64,000 bases of DNA from Emmonsiellopsis sp. PD_33 (lineage: Eukaryota > Ascomycota > Eurotiomycetes > Onygenales > Ajellomycetaceae). The stretch is taken from positions 62,001 through 126,000 of the forward strand of contig JANTQF010000042.1 in assembly GCA_032988165.1 (NCBI GenBank). Direction: 5' to 3'. Below, in pieces: positions 57,929-64,000 of the stretch. The notes under the pieces are model-generated. The model made no database searches and was not told the origin of the DNA. It saw only the letters and a list, made by a program, of their open reading frames with translations. How positions within the stretch are numbered: the stretch's first letter is position 1; each line of letters begins with the position of its first letter. The position numbers and the translations under genes were made by a program.

Positions 57929-60250
57929 GATGGAGCTTTGTTCTTGAATTGGATTCATTGATATCAGTAAGGGATTGCAATCATTGACTTTGGGAGACCA
58001 AATCTAACTTTTATCGTTATTTGTCCGAGGGTATTTGTATCTACAACCATGCACAGAGGCAATCATAAGCCTGCGTTTTAAATATTTATTTTCATCTCCA
58101 TTACCTCTGACGAGCACGACACCACAATTCGCCGACCTAGCTATCAACAATGAAACTCTCCAATACCCTTTCGTGCATTCGTGATATCGCAATCTCCAAC
58201 AATCTATCTAGCCCAGCAATTCAAACTATGCTTGTATGTTCTTCGATTTCAATATATCGTGCACCACCATACGCCCATCATGCTTTACATGGCTTGGCCA
58301 CTAGTCCCTGGATAAGGAGCAATCAATGACATGTTGTGATAAAACCAGAGAAATGTAATCGTAATTATTCGGATTTCCGATGACAGGGTTAATAGAGTGT
58401 TCCTGTTTGCCATCCCCGCCTTCTACCATCGCCGAAATGCGATATCTTAATTCATCGATGATTGATTCATGGAGTCCGCGCTGCGCGACAACTCAACTGA
58501 GTTATATTATGGGCTGAAAAGTAGACGAACAGTAGAAAGCGCGGTTGATTGCGGATCACAATGAAGGAGTCTATACCTACTATCAAGAGCCTGGATAACG
58601 CGACGAATATAAATATGACTGTGTCTATTGACCAAGGCTGAATAGGTAGCAGGGGATATCAACCTGCACCAAGGATTACGAGAAGGTGCAGCTTGATAAA
58701 AATTGTGGGAGGAGCAAATACACCAGCAGAAGTAGACATATATAAAGGGCCCATATATTTTATTCGCCTCGGAGCGGTATTTCACGTAAGGCAGACGATT
58801 GCCCCTATTTGTCTATATAGATCCGGCATCTTGTGAGTTGGAATACATCCAAGATAAGTGATGCGTGATCACATATGTGCACTCATCAGGATGCCCAGTG
58901 TTCATAAAACAAGGCTTAAGACCGCGATTATGTTGTTATTGAAAAGAGATCGGTCCCATTGCCTTAGGTTGGAGTTGAACCCATGAACCATGAGACTTCG
59001 AGAAATCGGATATTCGGACTCGATATTATAACGAACCCGAGCAAACCACAGTACTGGAGACGAAGCGTTGAATAGTCCTTCGATCGTGTCGCATGCGTTG
59101 ATTTCCTATGTAATATCCTGATTCCGCGGGAAATTGCCGTGGTTGTAGCATATCCATCAACCGCAGCACCATGATTTCCACATGGAGGACATGAGTATCA
59201 TGGTCGGGGAGGCTGGCAGGTGAGAAGAAGCGCTGGACTGCGGGATACGCGCTTCAGGGTTATGTGCAGCAAACATAATAGCGTAAATGTAGCTGATAGC
59301 CTCTTGATCCCGCTGTGTTCAACTCCTCGTAGAGTGAGGGTGAGGTGCGGAGCTTGAGGAGTAACTGCCTTTGCCTGGTCTAGGCCTTCTCAATGGTCCC
59401 ATAAGCGATATTTCGGGCCCAATTACTGAACAGTGTATTAAAGCAACAGAAATGTGCGGGACGTAAATTCTGACTTCCTTGAGATCGAAATTTGAGCTTG
59501 TAAAATAAGGCGATATGAACTCTTCAGAATTTAGAGGTCGTTTCGAAAGCCAGTGATTCTTTCAATAAGCCAACACCCGGGAGTAAATGGCGACGGGAGC
59601 ACGCGAGGCTGGTCAAACCGTTTGTGGCGTATGTCGTCTTAGCAGCATAACCTCTAGCTATTCGGGAAGCTCGGTTGGGGGTGAATTATTAGACCCGCTA
59701 TTATATCCGCCGTAGATCTCCTGGAAATAAAATTCATCTTGTCGTTTGGCAGCAAAATAAGTTTCTGGCGGATCAGAAGAGCAACCAAGTGCAACAGAGC
59801 ATGCATGTGAGAACCTTGGAAAGATCGAAGGCTTCCGAAGCACATGTTTTAGTCATGTGTTATTATCGTGCGCTTTCCACTCAATATGGAGGATCCCTGC
59901 TTGAAAAGTGTCCACGCCGCAAAAGAGTGTGGCAACGGTCTTCGAAAATCGAAATTTCGGGCGCCCGCCTCTTTAGGAGGGATTTGATCCAATCATATAG
60001 GAAAGGTTGGATGGATAAGCTCATCAAGGATAATCCAGCATCCGTCTCTAAATTCGTGTTCAAAATATGGCGGACGAGATCATCGAAAATGGTTGAGGAG
60101 CGTGGAGGATGGGGGGGAAACTCCTATACAGCAGAGCATATGTTGGCTAAGTATTTCTGCGCATCGGCGGATGCTGACCAAGATCGAGATTCGGCACATT
60201 GAAGTATGGGCCGAACCCTACCCCGAGATTTAAACCCAGGGGCTAAGACG
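57929..60250. other. Gene-poor region, no supported protein gene
   Basis: 2.3 kb of AT-moderate sequence. The longest frame (59789-60202 plus) has no recognised domain. Two degenerate tRNA-like B-box motifs occur (about 58966-58987 and 60219-60240, both on the minus strand) and are listed separately. CpG is not depleted, so this is not a clear RIP region. Confidence 0.5.
58960..59000 (-). other. tRNA-like B-box remnant (weak)
   Basis: On the minus strand TGGGTTCAACTCC matches the GGTTCRANYCC B-box with flanking sequence that pairs only partly as a T-stem. I cannot fold a full cloverleaf, so this is not called as a tRNA gene. Confidence 0.2.
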
Positions 60251-60265
60251 TCACGTCACCCTGGT
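60213..60265 (-). other. Degenerate tRNA-like element (weak)
   Basis: On the minus strand CTGGGTTTAAATCTCGG forms a five-pair T-arm with two G-U pairs and a loop that is the canonical TTCRAAT with C replaced by T. The sequence GGTAGGG that follows could be an acceptor strand, with a partial match CCCTTTC upstream, but the body is about seven nucleotides too short for a tRNA. It may be a pseudo-tRNA or SINE relic. Confidence 0.25.
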
Positions 60266-61559
60266 GCCTTCCTGAAAGGGAGGAGTTACCGGCCAGCTTT
60301 CACGAGCTGTCCTGGGATGATATGAAAGCGGAAAGAGAGTTGAAGTGTTTGCGTGGACGGTACGATGACTCCGCCACTTGATAGATCCTTGCCAGATGGC
60401 ATAATAGAAGGAAGCATTGGCTACAATGCTGGCACAAACTATTTCAATAGATGCCCACTGCAAAATCGTATAAATAATCATTAGCCATTAGTGTTGAGCT
60501 TTGGGCGTAGGCCATGGTGTTTTTCACTATATGAGATACTCACAAGGGAACGGACTGTTTGTGCAACGGATTGGTGAAGTATTAAAGGCAGTCTTGTAAT
60601 TGTTATCGCAACGACTAATGTCCCGGCGAGAAATAGAATAGTCAATTGCAATTTTCTAAACTTGAAGTCAGGTCGTATTCTGTCAACAAATAAGTGATAT
60701 ATACTTACGCATGGAAATCCAGAGAAGTCATTTTCCATAGCATAGGGATAGGGAAGAGAATCAAAGCAAGGTCGGTTGCGATGTTCAAGGAGGCCATTGT
60801 GATCAAATTTTTGAGGCCATCTCGACATGGAACTAAAATGCGACAGTCGTTTTAGATTCGGCTCAAAAAATGGGTAGTATGGAAGTGTTCTGTCCCGGCG
60901 CACTTACGACCAACGTACTCTTCCTCCCAAAACCTATGTCTCATACATTAGTAGAGCAATTTGACATCAAGACAGGTGTTTATCTCACATCGATAGTGGT
61001 CTGCATTCGAGAAAGGTCGCAATCACTATCGCAACGAATGTCACCACAATAAAAACCCGTAGAACATGGATAGAGTAATGGACTTTGTTGGATCCGGTTT
61101 CTAGCCGCTTGTAGAACCGTAACAGGCAGAGTTTCATGCACCAGAGACTAAATTACCGCAAAATAAATCACATAACATCAGTTAGAACGATAATCCTTTC
61201 CATATATATGATCTCCTCTTATTCCCCAAAATTTTCGGGTGGGATTGATCAAATAGAAAATATGGAACCCACAAAAGAGCATAGAATATACGACCCGGCA
61301 AGACGAGCTTTTGTGCCAGTACGTGATCTTCGATCGATGGAGATTGGATCAGGCCAAAAACCTTGATCATGCACAAGCTGCGACAGATAAGGGGGATAAA
61401 CGCGAATGCCATCCAGCTGTCATCTGCACCCCACGATCGATTTGGTGAGTTGATCATGTCGCATTTTGCGAGTATCCGGTAGCCGCATCTGAAGAATATT
61501 TGTAGAGCACAAATCGTGGCAGATGCAACGATCTGTGGAGTCTGTGGTGTCCATTTCAT
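60251..61559 (-). CDS. Seven-TM fungal rhodopsin-domain protein (SAT4 / PTH11-like)
   Basis: Six exons read leftwards: 61559-61273, 61147-60989, 60933-60908 (26 nt), 60832-60709, 60679-60544, 60457-60251, giving 312 aa. Seven hydrophobic helices appear in order: PQIVASATICALQIFFRC; DDSWMAFAFIPLI; IFYALFLWCMKLCLL; VLRVFIVVTFVAIVIATF with the family ECRP motif; LITMASLNIATDLALILFPIP; LQLTILFLAGTLVVAITITRLP; ASIEIVCASIVANASFYYAIW. These match the fungal rhodopsin domain (PF20684) including the G-x-D-D-x-W before TM2. Members are plasma-membrane proteins, some implicated in surface sensing; the ligand is unknown. The N-terminus is short, with little before TM1. The microexon encoding FWEEEYVG is supported by restoring frame and the conserved loop between TM4 and TM5. 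Confidence 0.8.
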
Positions 61560-62451
61560 TGAGGTGAGAGCAAGAGTACATCGAGACAAACAATGTTAGG
61601 ATCCGCCTTTGCGCGTACATGTAGCTTGAGATGAGTCCAGCTTCAAGATTCAGGAACCCCGGCTGTCAAAATTTGAGGAGCTAGCTGAGCAGCTGGCGGC
61701 TTGGAAGTTTGGAGACCAAAGTTTGCCATTAGCGCGGGAAGGTCTCCACGGCGCTGGGACTAGTCACTAGGAGCTGGGAGTCTGGGACGAGGAGCTCCCT
61801 TGCTTCATCAACCGCGGACATCTGAGCCAAGGGCCAACCCGACCGGCGACGGCAACAAATGGAACAAGAATTCAGGCTCCTTGGATTGATAGGTCAGTAT
61901 ATTTGGTTCTCCTCCATCCATGATTCAGCCCCGGGAAGGTAGAAGGTACCACAGAATTTTATTAATCTTGGGTCTCTTATCCCCAGCATTAGCAGCCAGG
62001 GTGACACAGCCATGCCGTTCCATGCAACCTCAGGCTTCTTACACGAGGCTGAAATGCCGCAAAAAGCAACGAGAGAAGCCAACCTTGGAAGGTTGATATC
62101 CCCGACGTCGAGACGTCGTGCAATCGGGAGTGTAGCCACGCTAACTACAAATGCACTAGCGCGATATGGCAACGCTTGGGGGACCTCTCTCGGTCTCGAC
62201 AACCTCAGTCTTTGAGCATCAACAGCTGCTTCAACCCCCCGTGTCGCCTTCTACATGCTCAATGCCGTTTTGTTGCATGGGTGCGGGATGGAAAAGAAGT
62301 CTATATTTATTCTACCATTGCAGTATTAAAGAATCAAAGCCCTGGATAACCCTGCAAAGCCCATGGTCGCGTCCGGCGGACCCCTTATTTTAGCGGATGT
62401 GCGAATTCGTTCGGGGGTACCTCGACTGTGGGGTATGGACTCTCCTTCTGC
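61560..62451. other. Intergenic between the 7-TM gene and MFS gene
   Basis: 892 bp. It holds the 7-TM promoter on the left and the MFS 3' region on the right; frames at 61894-62393 have no domain. No other feature is supported. Confidence 0.5.
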
Positions 62452-64000
62452 TTACTCGTCCTCCTCTCCAGGAAGAAAAATCTCATGGCCTGATCCTTCG
62501 TAGACCCAAAAGGCGGCTACACAACCGAGGCAGGATACAAACGCGACTAGCCACCATGCCAGCCCAACCATGCCGATCTCGAGGCCCAGTCCATACCATG
62601 ACCCTGCAAACACAGGCCCTACGGTACGGAAGGCCGAGGACACGGACTGTCCAATTCCATGTACAGTGCCCAGCACTGATGGATGCGGCGAACAGTTGTT
62701 CAGTAGAATAATCGACGTTGGCAACGTGAATGTTCGCGATAGTACCTGCAAAAACAGTACCACAATGATTGAAATCCACACCCATACGCCAGTTGCTTGG
62801 GCAGGCGGAGCAGAGCTAGAAGGACTGAGCGATATGAACGGCGCCAGTGCATAGGCGAGCGGGAAAATCGACAGGAACCACTGATAGCTCCTGACAGTAC
62901 CCAATCGGCCGTTTATCGTGGGATATATGGAAAACTGTAGGATCATTCCAATGATACCTACGATCGAGGTTGCAAATCCGACACTCTGTGGTGGCATCCC
63001 AAGTCCCCCCGTGAAAACAAACGGAAATTTCTGAGGCAGACTGGCAGGATCTGCTGGATTGTATCGTGGCGTGGATAGAAAGAGAAGCCAAAGATTATTG
63101 AACGCCCTATAATCTTTATGTTAACAGAACATGTTTCTTCAGGGGCCGGTTCCTCGCGATTTAACATACCCCATTTGGAAATCAAAAAATGCCTGCGCCA
63201 CCAGCGTACAAATGACATTCGACGTCCAGATCCTGCGGAAAGGCAAAACTCGCTTGGTTTGACGAACTTTGCCCTCTCTCTCGCCCAACTCGTAGGTATT
63301 AAGTCCACCCGAATGTCCATCGAGCAAGTCTTCCGTACCCTCAGTGTCCTGGAAGGTTGGCCTCGAATAATGATAATGACGCGACGATGGCGAGGAAACG
63401 AAATTCAGCCCTCGGGTGACTGACTCGACCAAATAGGACCACAGACTTGGGCCATTTTTGCATATCTCTAAGGTCTATGAGAAATTAGCGAATTAGCAAA
63501 TCATTCCGTCTTCATTCTCTCTTCAAATAGGCTAATTACCTCTTCTAGGAAGCGCCCAACAAGAATTGCGCAAACACCCATAAAAAAAGCATTCAATAAC
63601 ATGGGCAGCGCATAGGGGTATGAAATCAACCACTTGACGCCTCTGTCACCTCCGAAAGTTGAATTGACTCCAAATAATCGAGGATAACTGGTGACTGGGT
63701 CCGCGAGGAAGCCTCCCATCACTGCAAAACGAGACCAAAATTCAATCTTAGCTATCCAGGTTCACAAAGGTAGCAGGTGGATTTCAATGGCCGTACCTGG
63801 TCCGAATAACGAAGCGATATTAAACCCAATCGGCAAGATCAAGAAAGCCCGTGACTGATATTTCTTCTCCTTAATGTTTTCCGCAATCATGGTGCGGATT
63901 ATTCCAACCATACCATTAACAGCTCCCCCAAATGAACGCCAAAACATTGCCTGCGTGAAGGATGTCGAGAACGCAACACCAATGCAAGACACGGCAGTTC
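62452..64000 (-). CDS. MFS transporter, DHA1/ZIFL-like (N-terminus beyond window)
   Basis: Four exons read leftwards and the gene continues past the right edge: (64000)-63797, 63721-63540, 63474-63170, 63106-62452. Visible: the TM4/TM5 region (FWRSFGGAVNGMVGIIRTMIAEN, AFLILPIGFNIASLFGPVMGGFLADP), then WLISYPYALPMLLNAFFMGVCAILVGRFLEE, the variable central cytoplasmic loop, LPFRRIWTSNVICTLVAQAFFDFQMGAFNNLWLLFLSTPRYNP, and C-terminal helices through YGLGLEIGMVGLAWWLVAF. GPVMGGFLADP is typical of this fungal family of 12-TM drug or metal-chelate exporters. Substrate unknown. The visible frame is intact, and the first ~100 residues should lie to the right. Confidence 0.85.

Noticed and set aside
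59789..60202. 137-codon plus-strand frame near the right end
   Set aside because: The first codon is not in a clear start context, no domain is recognised, and the neighbourhood looks noncoding.
60213..60265. Functional tRNA gene
   Set aside because: The T-arm is plausible but the body is too short, and no D-arm or anticodon arm can be folded.
1..64000. CRISPR array, prokaryotic operon or prophage
   Set aside because: No direct-repeat/spacer pattern is present, and spliced eukaryotic genes throughout rule out a prokaryotic source.

Overview
The window is nuclear DNA of a filamentous ascomycete (Pezizomycotina). The gene families and the short GT-AG introns (about 44-130 nt) fit Eurotiomycetes, and perhaps Onygenales; that order-level placement is an inference from style, not proven by any one sequence. 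I rebuilt multi-exon genes by hand from reading frames, splice sites and family motifs. All exon joins given below keep frame arithmetically.

Layout: (1) 1-3,080, a secreted glycerophosphodiester phosphodiesterase (GDPD) with a clear TATA box. (2) 3,080-15,746, an unusually large gene-free stretch of about 12.6 kb. It is full of A/T homopolymers and carries a CpG-depleted block holding a probable solo LTR, and a perfect 20-bp palindrome. It ends in the leader of a C2H2 zinc-finger factor resembling Rpn4 (15,747-17,984), with a 52-codon upstream ORF. (3) 20,148-24,037, two minus-strand genes: a DUF3445/HRQ heme-domain protein and the ER mannosyltransferase Alg9. (4) 24,312-43,091, a conserved housekeeping core arranged as divergent pairs with short shared promoters: ALG9/NAF1, PRP3/RPA190 and RAD3/LTN1. 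It covers H/ACA snoRNP assembly, splicing, rRNA transcription, TFIIH/NER and ribosome quality control. (5) 43,427-44,698, the PP2A leucine carboxyl methyltransferase PPM1.

(6) 45,968-52,456, a secreted/cell-surface segment: a GPI-type SUN-family wall protein, then two tiny three-exon genes for secreted six-cysteine peptides. These two have knottin-like (inhibitor cystine knot) spacing, identical exon architecture and TATA promoters. They fall below the usual ORF-length threshold in pieces, and are the most interesting find here. (7) 53,048-57,928, a zinc alcohol dehydrogenase, a makorin-like CCCH/RING protein and an IST1 homologue. (8) 57,929-64,000, a gene-poor accessory-like end with two degenerate tRNA-like B-box motifs, a seven-TM fungal rhodopsin-domain (SAT4/PTH11-like) protein, and an MFS transporter cut by the window edge.

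Most of the conserved core is ordinary. The candidates for something undescribed are the knottin-like pair, the gene desert with its palindrome in front of the Rpn4-like gene, and two in-frame, stop-free introns that could give longer isoforms.
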